64,000 bases of DNA from positions 5,270,001 through 5,334,000 of the forward strand of contig NZ_CP046175.1 of NCBI RefSeq assembly GCF_009708215.1, given 5' to 3'. A model generated the notes under the pieces. That model did no database searches and was not told the origin of the DNA. It was given only the letters and a program-made list of their open reading frames with translations. This DNA comes from Occultella kanbiaonis. Lineage in GTDB: Bacteria; Actinomycetota; Actinomycetes; Actinomycetales; Beutenbergiaceae. Below are positions 1 through 7,798 of this stretch, one piece after another. A program made the translations under genes and the position numbers. Position 1 is the first letter of the stretch. Each line of letters starts with the position of its first letter.

Positions 1-5
1 AATAC

Positions 6-35
6 TGACGGTATCTGCGTACCGTCGGTACGTCA
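6..35. promoter_or_regulatory. Overlapping dyads, candidate TetR operator
   Basis: Two nested inverted repeats lie just upstream of the TetR-family gene. GACGGTA (7-13) pairs with TACCGTC (20-26). GTACCG (19-24) and CGGTAC (26-31) flank a single central T. The outer ends TGACG (6-10) and CGTCA (31-35) also match. A -10-like TAGCAT at 52-57 sits 6 nt before the ATG at 64, so a protein bound here would cover the -35 region. TetR regulators commonly bind dyads next to their own gene; autoregulation is inferred. Confidence 0.5.
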
Positions 36-63
36 ATCGTCGGATCCCGCCTAGCATGGGCCG

Positions 64-774
64 ATGACCACCGCCCCCCGCTCCCGCCGCGACCAGCAGC
101 AGCAGACCCGGGACGCGCTCGTGGTCGCCGCCCGGGGCGCCTTCGCCGAGCAGGGCTATCACGGCGCGAACCTCGAGACGATCGCGCGAGATGCGGGCTT
201 CTCCAAGGGCGCCGTGTATTCCAACTTCGACGGCAAGGCGGACCTGTTCCTCGCGGTCATCGACGCCAATATCGAGGTGGCGTTCGCCGAGGGAGGCTGG
301 AACGTCGGTGAGCACCACCAGGCATTCGAGGGCGGCCCCGAGGAGTCACACGGCGAGGAGGCCTCGGAACTGATCGCGGGATTCGCACTTGCCACCCTCG
401 AGTTCATCGCGACCGCCGCCCGGGACACGCGCCTGCGCGAGCAGATGGGCAAGCGCATGACGATCCTCGTCGAGGGCTACACCACCGTCGCGGCGCAGTC
501 CCGATCCGAGCGCGACCCGTTGCAGTCCAACGAGCTGGGAGCGCTCCTGGCCGCCCTGGACGAGGGTGCGGCACTGCTGTCCCTCGGCGGCAGTCACGCG
601 ATCGACCAGCGTGCCCTGCGCATCGGAATGCGCCGACTCCTCACGCCCGGACCGATCGAGGAGTCGACCGCGGGAGTCGGCGAACCGGCGCTGCACGACG
701 ACGCGCTGCGGCAACGGTTCGCCGATGCGATCAGGGCGGGGCACGCCGGTCCCGATGCAGCCGACGAACGTTGA
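64..774 (+). CDS. TetR/AcrR family transcriptional regulator
   Basis: The product is a 236-residue DNA-binding repressor of the TetR type. The N-terminal helix-turn-helix is clear at residues 15-60: a helix around ALVVAARGAFAEQGYHGANL, then IARDAGFSKGAVYSNFDGKADLF, with the usual Y-x-N/H-F-x-x-K-xx-L ending. The C-terminal two thirds is the variable helical ligand and dimer domain and does not identify a ligand. The ATG at 64 lies 6 nt after a TAGCAT box, which suggests a leaderless mRNA, and there is no Shine-Dalgarno. Palindromes at 6-35 are a likely autoregulatory site. The gene that would normally be its divergent target lies outside the window, so its function is unassigned. Family assignment is secure. 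Confidence 0.9.
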   Translation: MTTAPRSRRDQQQQTRDALVVAARGAFAEQGYHGANLETIARDAGFSKGAVYSNFDGKADLFLAVIDANIEVAFAEGGWNVGEHHQAFEGGPEESHGEEASELIAGFALATLEFIATAARDTRLREQMGKRMTILVEGYTTVAAQSRSERDPLQSNELGALLAALDEGAALLSLGGSHAIDQRALRIGMRRLLTPGPIEESTAGVGEPALHDDALRQRFADAIRAGHAGPDAADER

Positions 775-848
775 ATGATTTACGGATTGGCGACGTTACG
801 TTAATGCCGTAGGGCTTTCGCATTGCGGCTGTGAGGTTAATGCAGGAA

Positions 849-879
849 TTGGACTTAGGCAGTACTGCCTTGCTATACA
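849..879 (+). promoter_or_regulatory. Promoter with 19-bp spacer holding a perfect palindrome (MerR-type architecture)
   Basis: A -35-like TTGGAC (849-854) and a -10-like TATACA (874-879) are separated by 19 nt. Inside that spacer is the perfect 14-bp palindrome AGGCAGTACTGCCT (857-870). MerR-family activators (MerR, CueR, SoxR) act on exactly this layout: an overlong 19-20 bp spacer with the dyad between the hexamers. The downstream gene encodes a Cys-rich DUF1540 protein. No MerR-family gene is present in this window, so the regulator would act from elsewhere. Confidence 0.5.
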
Positions 880-943
880 CCGTGGCATTTCGGGTTTACC
901 TTGAGGTTATTCCTGGTTCGAACCTCGCCCCAAGGAGAACGTC

Positions 944-1243
944 ATGACCTCGCTCGCCGATCTCCCCTCCGTCACCGAGTGCACGGTGGCAGGCTGCTCC
1001 TACAACCACGACGGCTGCCACGCCGCGGCGGTGACGATCGGTGGCACCGGCGTCGACGCGCAGTGCGCCACCTTCATCCCACTCACCACGAAGGGTGGGC
1101 TGTCCACGGTGCTCGCCGCAGTGGGCGCCTGCCAGCGCGTGGACTGCGTGCACAACGTCGACCTCGAGTGCAGCGCCCCCGCCGTCCGGATCGGCGCCGG
1201 CACCGACCTGGCCGACTGCCTCACCTTCGAGCCGCGCACCTGA
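944..1243 (+). CDS. DUF1540 protein, two Cys4 modules
   Basis: The product is 99 residues long and consists of two copies of the DUF1540 module. Cysteines fall at 13, 18, 25 and 41 and again at 63, 68, 76 and 92, so each half has the pattern C-x4-C-x6/7-C-x15-C. The spacing suggests that each module binds one metal ion, but no biochemical role is established for the family. The start is supported by AAGGAG at 931-936 in front of the ATG. It is monocistronic, and the 170-nt leader upstream contains the dyad promoter at 849-879 and a GGTTCGAACC palindrome at 915-924. A metal or redox role is inferred from the cysteines and the MerR-like promoter. Confidence 0.85.
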   Translation: MTSLADLPSVTECTVAGCSYNHDGCHAAAVTIGGTGVDAQCATFIPLTTKGGLSTVLAAVGACQRVDCVHNVDLECSAPAVRIGAGTDLADCLTFEPRT

Positions 1244-1372
1244 GGCACGCGCACGGCCCCCGTGGCCCAGCGCTTCTGTGTGCCCTCCGGCGACCTTCCC
1301 ACTGTCTCACCGGCGTGACAGCCTTGCACCGAGTCGCTGCCCCATGCGCGCGACCGGACGAGGGGAAGACCG

Positions 1373-1753
1373 ATGCTGAGAGCACTCAACCCGGCGAGCG
1401 TGCCGGTGTCGCCGTTCTACGCCCAGGGCATCGAAGTCACTGGGCCACAGAAGCTGGTATTCGTCTCGGGCCAGGTCGGCGTCGACGCGCAGGGGCGGAC
1501 CGCCGAGGGCATCGCCGCACAGGCAGCCCAGGCGGTCGCCAACCTGGGCGCCGTACTGGCCGAGGCGGGCCTCGGCCCTGAGTCGATCACCAAGATCACG
1601 ATCTACCTGACCGATCCCGCGAACGTGGAACCGTTCATGGCCGCGGCCGGACCGACCCTCCCGCCCGACCCGCCCGCGACGACCCTGCTCATCGTCCAGG
1701 GTCTGGCCGCGCCGGACCTGCTCGTCGAGATCGAGGCCATCGCGGTCGGCTGA
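1373..1753 (+). CDS. RidA-family (YjgF/YER057c/UK114) protein lacking the catalytic Arg
   Basis: The 126-residue product has the length and layout of the Rid family: LVFVSGQVGVDAQG near residue 28, the conserved segment QAAQAVANLGAVLAEAG, and a C-terminal VEIEAIAVG. Canonical RidA hydrolyses reactive enamine/imine intermediates using an Arg in a P-x-R-T/S motif before the last strands. Here the matching segment reads DPPATTLL, with no Arg, so deaminase activity is doubtful and the protein belongs with the non-RidA Rid subfamilies. A GGGGA Shine-Dalgarno precedes the ATG. It runs in the same direction as the DGPF/sigma factor pair downstream, with an 81-nt gap. Confidence 0.85.
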   Translation: MLRALNPASVPVSPFYAQGIEVTGPQKLVFVSGQVGVDAQGRTAEGIAAQAAQAVANLGAVLAEAGLGPESITKITIYLTDPANVEPFMAAAGPTLPPDPPATTLLIVQGLAAPDLLVEIEAIAVG

Positions 1754-1770
1754 ACGGTGCTGCCGGCACC

Positions 1771-1797
1771 TGTCCATCGGGCCGACGCTCGATCGTC
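1771..1797 (+). promoter_or_regulatory. Candidate ECF-type promoter upstream of the DGPF gene
   Basis: TGTCCA (1771-1776), a 17-nt spacer and CGTC (1794-1797) lie about 40 nt before the DGPF start. From memory, ECF42 promoters carry TGTCGA at -35 and a CG-rich CGTC/CGAC-like -10. This site fits with one mismatch in the -35. Autoregulation by the adjacent ECF42-type sigma factor is inferred. Confidence 0.35.
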
Positions 1798-1834
1798 ATG
1801 GGTGTGTCACCACCCACGAGGAAACGAGAGACCA

Positions 1835-2212
1835 ATGCGATACACGATCCTGCTGCACTACTCGGAAGAGACCGACGAGACGCTCGGCGAGGAGGTCATG
1901 ACCGAGGGCCGACGGGCGTTCTCCGCCTACGCCCTGGCACTGCACCAGGCCGGGGTCCTGCTCTCCGGCGAGGTGTTGCAGCCATCCACCAGCACCACGA
2001 CGCTGACCACCGTCGACGGTGAGCTCCGGATCCAGGACGGCCCGTTCGCCGACACGAAGGACCAGCTCGGTGGCACGTTCGTCATCGACGTGCCAGATCT
2101 CGACGCCGCACTCGAGTGGGCTCGGCAGGCCCCGGGCGTCGCCTGGGGCGCCGTCGAGGTCCGCCCGGGCGCGACCTACGTGCGCGACGGCGGGTGGGAA
2201 CCGAACGCGTGA
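1835..2212 (+). CDS. DGPF/YCII-domain protein paired with ECF42 sigma factor
   Basis: The 125-residue product is a YCII-related (DGPF) protein. It starts RYTILLHYSEE and carries the diagnostic QDGPFADTKDQLGG, followed by a conserved D-x-x-x-ALEWA helix near the C-terminus. The fold is a small alpha/beta barrel dimer; enzymatic activity is unproven. The ATG at 1835 is preferred over one at 1757 because homology begins there and GAAACGAGAG lies just upstream. Its stop overlaps the GTG of the next gene (GTGA). The pairing of DGPF genes with ECF42 sigma factors is well documented, so co-regulation is likely. Confidence 0.88.
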   Translation: MRYTILLHYSEETDETLGEEVMTEGRRAFSAYALALHQAGVLLSGEVLQPSTSTTTLTTVDGELRIQDGPFADTKDQLGGTFVIDVPDLDAALEWARQAPGVAWGAVEVRPGATYVRDGGWEPNA

Positions 2213-3447
2213 ACACGACCGAGGCGCGGGCGGCCGCCGAGCGCGCCGCCCGCACCTCCTACGGCCGGCTGGTCGCGATCCTGGCGGCACCCACCGGGGA
2301 CCTCATGCTCGCCGAGGACGCCCTGTCCGACGCGCTCGAGCGTGCCCTGCGGACGTGGCCCGAGCACGGTGTGCCCGCCAACCCGGACGGCTGGCTCCTT
2401 GCCGTCGCCCGCAATCGCCAGCGCGACGTGTGGAAGTCGGCCGCCCACCGCACCAGGGCACCGCTCCCGGCCGACCCGGGTGACACCGCGCCGCTGACGT
2501 CGCCGCTGGACGCCCTCGACCCCGACGCCATCGGCGAGCGCCGACTGGCACTGCTGTTCGTGTGCGCGCACCCGGCCATCGACGCGGCGGCCCGCACCCC
2601 ACTCATGCTGCAGGTGGTGCTCGGCCTCGACGCCGCCAGGATCGCGCGGGCGTACGGGGTGGGCGCGGCGGCGATGGCCAAGCGTCTGGTCCGGGCCAAG
2701 CGCCGGATCGCCGACACCCGGATCCCGTTCGCCGTTCCGGGACGCGGTGACCTGGCGCAGCGGCTGCCCGGCGTCCTCGAGGCCGTGTACGGCAGTTATG
2801 CGGTCACGCTCACCGGCGGTCCGGAGGAGGCGCCACTGCGGTCCCCGGACTCCCTGGCCGGCGAGGCCCACTACCTCGCCGTCACGCTCGCCACGCTGCT
2901 CCCGGACGAACCCGAGGTGCTCGGCCTGGCCGCGCTGATCTCGCTGTCGCTGGCCCGGTCGCCGACTCGGCGGGCGGACTTCGTCCCGCTCGCCGAGCAG
3001 GACCCGGCAGCCTGGGACACGGACCTGATCGCCGACGGAGAGGCGTACCTCCGGCGGGCGTCGGCCACCGACCGGCTCGGACGGTTCCAGCTCGAGGCAG
3101 CGGTCCAGGCCGTGCACTGCGACCGGCGCCGCACCGGAGTGACGGACTGGCAGGCGCTGCGCACCCTCTACTCGGCGCTCGTGCTGCTCGCGCCGACCCT
3201 CGGCGCGCAGGTGGCACTCGCGGCAACGGTCGGCCGCCTGGACGGCCCCGAGGCCGGCCTCGCTGCGCTGCCCGATGGCGCCGACCTCTTCCAGCCCGCC
3301 TGGGCGACTCGCGCACACCTGCTCGGCGCAGCCGGGCGCGGCGAGGAGGCCGCGGTGGCGTTCGACCGGGCGGCCGCACTCACCGTCGACCCTGGGACCC
3401 GGCGCCACCTCAACGATCGGGCCGCCGAGTTCCGAGGTCCACGCTGA
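2209..3447 (+). CDS. ECF42-type RNA polymerase sigma factor with C-terminal TPR-like extension
   Basis: The 412-residue product is much longer than a plain ECF sigma factor. Residues about 10-80 form sigma region 2 (YGRLVAILAAPTGDLMLAEDALSDALERAL, then NPDGWLLAVARNRQRD). Residues about 110-180 form region 4 (RLALLFVCAHPAIDAAART, then ARAYGVGAAAMAKRLVRAK). The remaining 230 residues are the helical TPR-like extension typical of ECF42 (DUF6596). The start is the GTG inside the GTGA overlap with the DGPF gene, so translation is coupled. ECF42 proteins have no anti-sigma factor and the extension is thought to be needed for function. No anti-sigma gene is seen here, consistent with that. Confidence 0.88.
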   Translation: MNTTEARAAAERAARTSYGRLVAILAAPTGDLMLAEDALSDALERALRTWPEHGVPANPDGWLLAVARNRQRDVWKSAAHRTRAPLPADPGDTAPLTSPLDALDPDAIGERRLALLFVCAHPAIDAAARTPLMLQVVLGLDAARIARAYGVGAAAMAKRLVRAKRRIADTRIPFAVPGRGDLAQRLPGVLEAVYGSYAVTLTGGPEEAPLRSPDSLAGEAHYLAVTLATLLPDEPEVLGLAALISLSLARSPTRRADFVPLAEQDPAAWDTDLIADGEAYLRRASATDRLGRFQLEAAVQAVHCDRRRTGVTDWQALRTLYSALVLLAPTLGAQVALAATVGRLDGPEAGLAALPDGADLFQPAWATRAHLLGAAGRGEEAAVAFDRAAALTVDPGTRRHLNDRAAEFRGPR

Positions 3448-3548
3448 CGAGTCCGGCACGGCAGCTCCGGCGGATTCCGCGATCGAGGCCGGCACAGCGT
3501 GGCCCGCACTCCCCGAAGGCCACGGTTGCGACTCGGTACCGTGGACCG

Positions 3549-4403
3549 ATGACGACCGAGACCCGCTACGTCCGGCCGCCGCGGGAGACCCTCGACGCGC
3601 TGCTCGAGGAGGGATTCCGCGCCGCCGGCGAGAGCGCGCGCCCTCCGGACGCGACCTGGATCGAGGTCGGCTCGAGCACCCTCGTCGTGCTCGCCGGCCG
3701 CACCGCCCTGCGCGTCGCGCGCCAGCCGTCCGTTGCCGGCGAGCTGCGCCGGGCCCAGGCCCTCGTCGACGCCCTGCCGGCCCTGCCGTTCGCGGTGCCG
3801 GAGTCCACCGGCGAACCCGTGACCATCGACGGTTTCCAGGCCATCCCGACGCTGCTGGTCGAGGGCGAGCCGCATCCGCCGAACGAGGGCGACCCGGAGC
3901 CGATCCGAGACCTGCTGGAGGCCGTGCACTCCCTCGACCCCGGACCGCTCCGACCGCACCTGGCGCAGCCGCGATCGTTCATGGGCGGCGCCGACTGGGA
4001 GCAGGTGCTGCGCGATCGCGTCGTGGAGTTGCTGAGCCCGAACCTGCAGGACGAGGCCCGACGGCGCATCGATGCCCTTGCAGGTCTCGAGCCTCCGTCG
4101 GTGGTCGTCAACCACGGCGACCTCGCCGGCTCGAACGTGCTCTGGCACGACGGCCGGGTCAGCGGGGTCCTCGACTGGGACCTGACCGCCCTGGACGACC
4201 CTGCCGAGGACCTGTCCAGCCTCGCGTCCTGGCATGGCTGGGCGCTCGCGCCAGCACTCGCCGATCCCGCCACCGTTGCGCGCGCGGAGGTGTTCCGGCG
4301 GTCTGTCGGGTTGCAGCAGGTCGCCTTCAGCGTGCTGCACGACCGCCCGGCGGACGAGGTGGCCCGGGTCGTGGCGCGCGCCGAGCGGCACCTGGCCGCG
4401 TGA
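3549..4403 (+). CDS. Aminoglycoside phosphotransferase (APH)-family kinase
   Basis: The 284-residue product has the APH/choline kinase fold. The catalytic loop is VVNHGDLAGSNVLWHDGR (HGDxxxxN) around residues 190-205, and the metal-binding motif VLDWDLTALDDPAEDL follows. The N-lobe includes VLAGRTALRVAR. The family phosphorylates aminoglycosides, macrolides or small metabolites; nothing in the sequence names the substrate, and chromosomal members in actinobacteria are usually not clinical resistance genes. TACCGT at 3537-3542 ends 6 nt before the ATG, suggesting leaderless transcription. It converges on the ECF41 gene with a 32-nt gap. Confidence 0.85.
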   Translation: MTTETRYVRPPRETLDALLEEGFRAAGESARPPDATWIEVGSSTLVVLAGRTALRVARQPSVAGELRRAQALVDALPALPFAVPESTGEPVTIDGFQAIPTLLVEGEPHPPNEGDPEPIRDLLEAVHSLDPGPLRPHLAQPRSFMGGADWEQVLRDRVVELLSPNLQDEARRRIDALAGLEPPSVVVNHGDLAGSNVLWHDGRVSGVLDWDLTALDDPAEDLSSLASWHGWALAPALADPATVARAEVFRRSVGLQQVAFSVLHDRPADEVARVVARAERHLAA

Positions 4404-4435
4404 GCCCACTGGGCCGGCGGACCCGAGCGGCCCGC

Positions 4436-5326
4436 TCAGCCACCGAACGGCGGCAGCTCGAGGTCGGCCAGCCGGCGCGGGTCGGCGAGCACGTCGATGG
4501 CCACGACCAGCCCGTCCCGGACCGTGAACGCCATCACGAACTGCGGCGTCCCGTGCGGTGCGACCACCACCCCGGCGGCGCCGTTGACGAGGATCGGATG
4601 CACGAACGGTGAGAGCCGCGACGCGGTGAAGGCCTGCCGCGATACGGCAGCCGGCCCGTGCAGCGTCATCGACATCTGCGGACGGGACCGGCCGCCGTCG
4701 GACCGGAGCACGACGTCGGGGTGCAGCACGGCCACCAGCGCGTCGAGGTCACCGTCGCGGGACGCCGCGAAGAAAGCGTCCACGACCGCGCGCTGCGCCC
4801 GCACGTCCGGGTCGGGCTCGGTGGCCGAGGCGGCCACGCGCCGGCGTCCCCGGCTCGCGAGCTGCCGCGTCGCGGCCGACGAACGTTCGAGCATCGGGGC
4901 GATCTCGTCGAACGGTACGGCGAACATGTCGTGCAGCACGAACGCCAGCCGCTCGGCCGGCGGCAGCGTCTCCAGCACGACCATCAGCGCGAGGCCCACC
5001 GAGTCGGCCAGCACCGCCTCCTGCTCCGGGTCCGCTCCGGCCGCCGGCCCGAGCAGCGGATCCGGCACGAGAACGGCGTCATCGAGCCCGTCCTCGCGAC
5101 GGTTCGTCCGCGCCCGGAGCCGGTTCAGGCAGGTGCGCACCACCACCGTGGTGAGCCAGCCCGCCGGGTTCTCGACCCCGGCCAGGCCCGCCCGCTCGGC
5201 GCGCAGCCAGGCGTCCTGCAGCGCATCGTCCGCCTCGGCGAGTGAGCCGAGCATCCGGTACGCGACCGCGCGCAGTCGCGGTCGCTCCCGTTCGAACAGC
5301 CCGGTGAGGTCGTCGCCGCCGTCCAT
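4436..5326 (-). CDS. ECF41-type sigma factor with SnoaL-like C-terminal domain (SigJ-like)
   Basis: The 296-residue product has sigma region 2 at residues 5-75 (FERERPRLRAVAYRMLGSL, then AEDALQDAWLRAE), region 4 around 115-170 (ETLPPAERLAFVLHDMFAVPFDEIAPMLERS), and a C-terminal SnoaL/NTF2-like domain from about residue 185. In ECF41 this domain both activates and inhibits the sigma factor in place of an anti-sigma protein. SDGGRSRP resembles the family's DGGGR motif and the C-terminal ADPRRL resembles NPDKL. An AAGGGA Shine-Dalgarno precedes the ATG. It is divergent from an NAD(P)-binding oxidoreductase, one of the standard ECF41 targets, which strengthens the assignment. Confidence 0.9.
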   Translation of the reverse strand: MDGGDDLTGLFERERPRLRAVAYRMLGSLAEADDALQDAWLRAERAGLAGVENPAGWLTTVVVRTCLNRLRARTNRREDGLDDAVLVPDPLLGPAAGADPEQEAVLADSVGLALMVVLETLPPAERLAFVLHDMFAVPFDEIAPMLERSSAATRQLASRGRRRVAASATEPDPDVRAQRAVVDAFFAASRDGDLDALVAVLHPDVVLRSDGGRSRPQMSMTLHGPAAVSRQAFTASRLSPFVHPILVNGAAGVVVAPHGTPQFVMAFTVRDGLVVAIDVLADPRRLADLELPPFGG

Positions 5327-5348
5327 GTCACATCCCTTCGTCCGTGCG

Positions 5349-5355
5349 TGTCACA
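5349..5355 (+). promoter_or_regulatory. TGTCACA, possible ECF41 -35 element
   Basis: TGTCACA is the -35 sequence I recall for ECF41-dependent promoters. It lies 67 nt before the oxidoreductase start on the same strand. The expected CGTC about 16 nt downstream is not present; the next CGTC is at 5389-5392, which is too far. A second TGTCACA at 5326-5332 overlaps the sigma gene's own start. The match is therefore only half of the motif. Confidence 0.25.
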
Positions 5356-5422
5356 GAAGTGACCCGCCGCGCCGGCCCGGTGTGACGGCGTCCGAATCCA
5401 CCACGACCCACAGGAGACCATC

Positions 5423-6217
5423 ATGACCTCCCCGATCCTGCTCACCGGCGGCACCGGCACCCTCGGCCGCCTCGTCCTGGCCCGGCTGCGCGCCGCCGAC
5501 CACGATGTGCGTGTGCTCAGCCGTAGGCCGCATGACGACGAGCCGGGCGTCACCTACGTGCTCGGTGACGTCGCGACCGGCGACGGCCTCGAGGCAGCGT
5601 TCGAGGGCGTCCACACGGTGCTCCACCTGGCCGGCGGACCCAAGGGGGACGCCGCCGCCGCGCAGGTGGTCACGGAGCACGCACGACGTGCCCGGGTCGG
5701 TCACCTGGTCGCGATCTCGGTCGTCGGTGCCGACGCGATGCCGCTGCGGTACTTCCGGGAGAAGGCCGGGCTGGAGCGCGCCGTCGCCGCGGCCGAGGTC
5801 CCGTGGACGGTGCTGCGCGCGGCCCAGTTCCACGATTTCGTGCTGACGCTGGCGCGGTCCTTGGCGAAGCTGCCGGTCGCACCGGTTCCCCGGATGCGGC
5901 TGCAGTCCGTCGATGCGGACGAGGTCGCCCACCGGCTGGTGGACCTCGCCCTCGCAGGTCCGGCCGGCCCGGTGCCCGACCTCGTCGGCCCGGCGGTCTA
6001 CGACGCGCCCGACGCGGTCCGGGCCTACCTTCGGGCCCGGGGCTCGCGACGCCCGGTCCTCCCCTTCGGGCTGCCGGGCAAGGTCGGCCGCGCCTACCGC
6101 GACGGCGCCAATCTCGCGGTCGAGCCGGTCATGCACGGCGAGCGCAGCTGGGCCGACTTCCTCGAGGATCGGGGCGGAGCCGACGCCGTGCCGCAGCCGC
6201 CGATCGCCGCGGCCTGA
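5423..6217 (+). CDS. NAD(P)-binding atypical SDR / NmrA-like oxidoreductase
   Basis: The 264-residue product begins ILLTGGTGTLGRLVLARL, a glycine-rich Rossmann motif (TGGxGxxG) for NAD(P). VLSRR follows at the end of the second strand, where Arg residues favour NADP. The segment YFREKAGLERAVAAAEVPWTVLRAAQF is typical of the NmrA/COG0702 group, with no classical Y-x-x-x-K pair visible. The substrate is unknown. GGAGA precedes the ATG. It is divergent from the ECF41 sigma gene, and such oxidoreductase or epimerase genes are the usual ECF41 regulon, so it is probably the direct target. Confidence 0.87.
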   Translation: MTSPILLTGGTGTLGRLVLARLRAADHDVRVLSRRPHDDEPGVTYVLGDVATGDGLEAAFEGVHTVLHLAGGPKGDAAAAQVVTEHARRARVGHLVAISVVGADAMPLRYFREKAGLERAVAAAEVPWTVLRAAQFHDFVLTLARSLAKLPVAPVPRMRLQSVDADEVAHRLVDLALAGPAGPVPDLVGPAVYDAPDAVRAYLRARGSRRPVLPFGLPGKVGRAYRDGANLAVEPVMHGERSWADFLEDRGGADAVPQPPIAAA

Positions 6218-6219
6218 CG

Positions 6220-6834
6220 TCAGAAGTCGATCCGCATGACGACCCGCCGCGGGCTCGGCTCACCGATCGCGACGAGTCCCGCCGCGGCGAACGCTGCGAT
6301 GGTACCGACGTGCAGGTCCTGCTCGATCGTGCCCGCGGTCCTGGTCGGGTAGCCCTCGAGGGCGCGGGCGCCACGCTCTCGCGCATGGTCGACGGCGGCC
6401 CGCACCAGGGCATGGCTGATCCCCCTGCGACGGTGGCCGGCTCGGGTGAAGACGCAGGTCACGGCCCAGATCCCCGCATCGGCGCGATCCTCGTCACGCC
6501 CGGTCCACGGCACCCGCGCGACGCGGACCAGCCCGTCGTAGTGGGGGCGTGGTTCGACCGCGCACCACCCGACGGGTTCACCGTCGTCATAGGCGACGAG
6601 TCCGCTGGTGGTCTCCGAGCCGGGATTCTCGCACTCGGTCTGCTCCCGCAGCCGGGCCGCGCGCTCGGCGACCGGGAAGTTGGCGAACGCCTCGCCGCGG
6701 GCGAGCTTGTACCGCTGGCACTGGCACCGCGATCCTTCGCCGCGGGTACCGAGGATCGCCGCCAGGTCATCCCAGGTTGCCTCGTTCGCGGGCACGATCC
6801 GAAGGTCCGTGACCGCTTGGACGGTCCGTGGCAT
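6220..6834 (-). CDS. GNAT family N-acetyltransferase
   Basis: The 204-residue product has the GNAT core: an early C-x-C-x-R-Y segment (SRCQCQRYKLARGEAFANFP), the strand LVAYDDGEPVGWCAVEPRPHY, and the acetyl-CoA loop CVFTRAGHRRRGISHALV (R-x-x-G-x-G/S-like) near residue 145. This subgroup with the CxCxxY segment is common in actinobacteria but its acceptor is unknown. I chose the ATG at 6834 because homology to the family begins a few residues later and the upstream extension would overlap the methyltransferase gene. Its stop lies 2 nt from that of the convergent oxidoreductase gene. Confidence 0.85.
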   Translation of the reverse strand: MPRTVQAVTDLRIVPANEATWDDLAAILGTRGEGSRCQCQRYKLARGEAFANFPVAERAARLREQTECENPGSETTSGLVAYDDGEPVGWCAVEPRPHYDGLVRVARVPWTGRDEDRADAGIWAVTCVFTRAGHRRRGISHALVRAAVDHARERGARALEGYPTRTAGTIEQDLHVGTIAAFAAAGLVAIGEPSPRRVVMRIDF

Positions 6835-6890
6835 CGCACCGCTCCCCTCGTCAGGACTCGGCCCGCACGCCCGAACCGCTTCCGGCGAGC

Positions 6891-7646
6891 CTACGCGGGC
6901 AGCCGGTACACCGATACGTGGGACCGGGACTCGGCCGTGAACTCCGCACCGGCGAAGTCCGCGTGCCGGCTCTCCAGCGCGAACCCGGCGAGCCGGGCCA
7001 TCAGGTCCAGCTCCGCTGGCCAGATGTAGCGGTGCGGGCTGCGGCCCAGCGTGGCCTCGCGACCGTCCCCGAACCGGAAGTGGTGGGAGACCACCCGCTG
7101 GTTCAACACGTCGTAGGTGTCCAGGCCCACGTAGCCGTCGTCGGCCTGCCACAGCGTGCCCGGGGCACCCGGCGGGAGCTTGCGCAGTTCGGGCACCCAC
7201 AGCTCGATGACGAACGCACCGCCCGGCCGCAGGTGACGGGCCGCATTCGCGAAGCAGGCGACCTGCTCGTCCTGCGTGAGCAGGTTCGAGATCGTGTTGA
7301 ACACGAGATAGACGAGACCGTAGTCGCCCAGGCCGGCGTCCGCCGTCGCCATGTCCCCGACGACCACGGGGAGCTCGGCCTCGCCGACCTTGGTGCGCAG
7401 CTGCGCGACCATCGGCTCCGAGAACTCGATGCCGGTGACCGGCACGTGCTCGGCCAGCGGGATCGCGACCCGGCCGGTGCCGATCGCGAACTCCAGGGCA
7501 CGTCCGCCGTCGGCCAGCGCCGCGAGCCGCTCGACGGTGGGGCCGAGCACCTCCGGGGCGAACATGCCCTCGCCGGGGGTGTCGTAGTCGGCGGCCGCGG
7601 TCGCGTCCCAGAGCTCGGACTGGGTCAGGTCCTCGATGCGGGTCAT
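6891..7646 (-). CDS. Class I SAM-dependent methyltransferase
   Basis: The 251-residue product has the class I methyltransferase motif I (ALEFAIGTGRVAIPLA, residues about 50-65), an acidic residue at the end of the next strand (VTGIEFSEPMV) and a D-x-x-x-L-V-Y-L-V-F-N motif after it. This arrangement with an E-x-A-x-G-T-G-R signature is typical of small-molecule methyltransferases. The acceptor cannot be named. It is transcribed in the same direction as the GNAT gene 56 nt downstream, so the two may be cotranscribed. Upstream it is divergent from the DUF4349 lipoprotein. Confidence 0.86.
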   Translation of the reverse strand: MTRIEDLTQSELWDATAAADYDTPGEGMFAPEVLGPTVERLAALADGGRALEFAIGTGRVAIPLAEHVPVTGIEFSEPMVAQLRTKVGEAELPVVVGDMATADAGLGDYGLVYLVFNTISNLLTQDEQVACFANAARHLRPGGAFVIELWVPELRKLPPGAPGTLWQADDGYVGLDTYDVLNQRVVSHHFRFGDGREATLGRSPHRYIWPAELDLMARLAGFALESRHADFAGAEFTAESRSHVSVYRLPA

Positions 7647-7798
7647 GACCGCGATGCTCGTCGCAAGGTCCCTACGGCGTCCAACGGTTTTCGAGTGGGG
7701 TCACCGCCGGCGGATCCTGGTCACGCTCGCGGCACGGTTGGGCCACAACTTGGCAACAGCCGTTCCCCGCAGCCCGTTCGGCCCGTACGGTCCCGGTC

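Noticed and set aside
5349-5392. Complete ECF41 promoter (TGTCACA with CGTC)
   Set aside because: The -10 CGTC is 33 nt from the -35 instead of about 16; only the -35 half matches, so it is kept as a low-confidence site.
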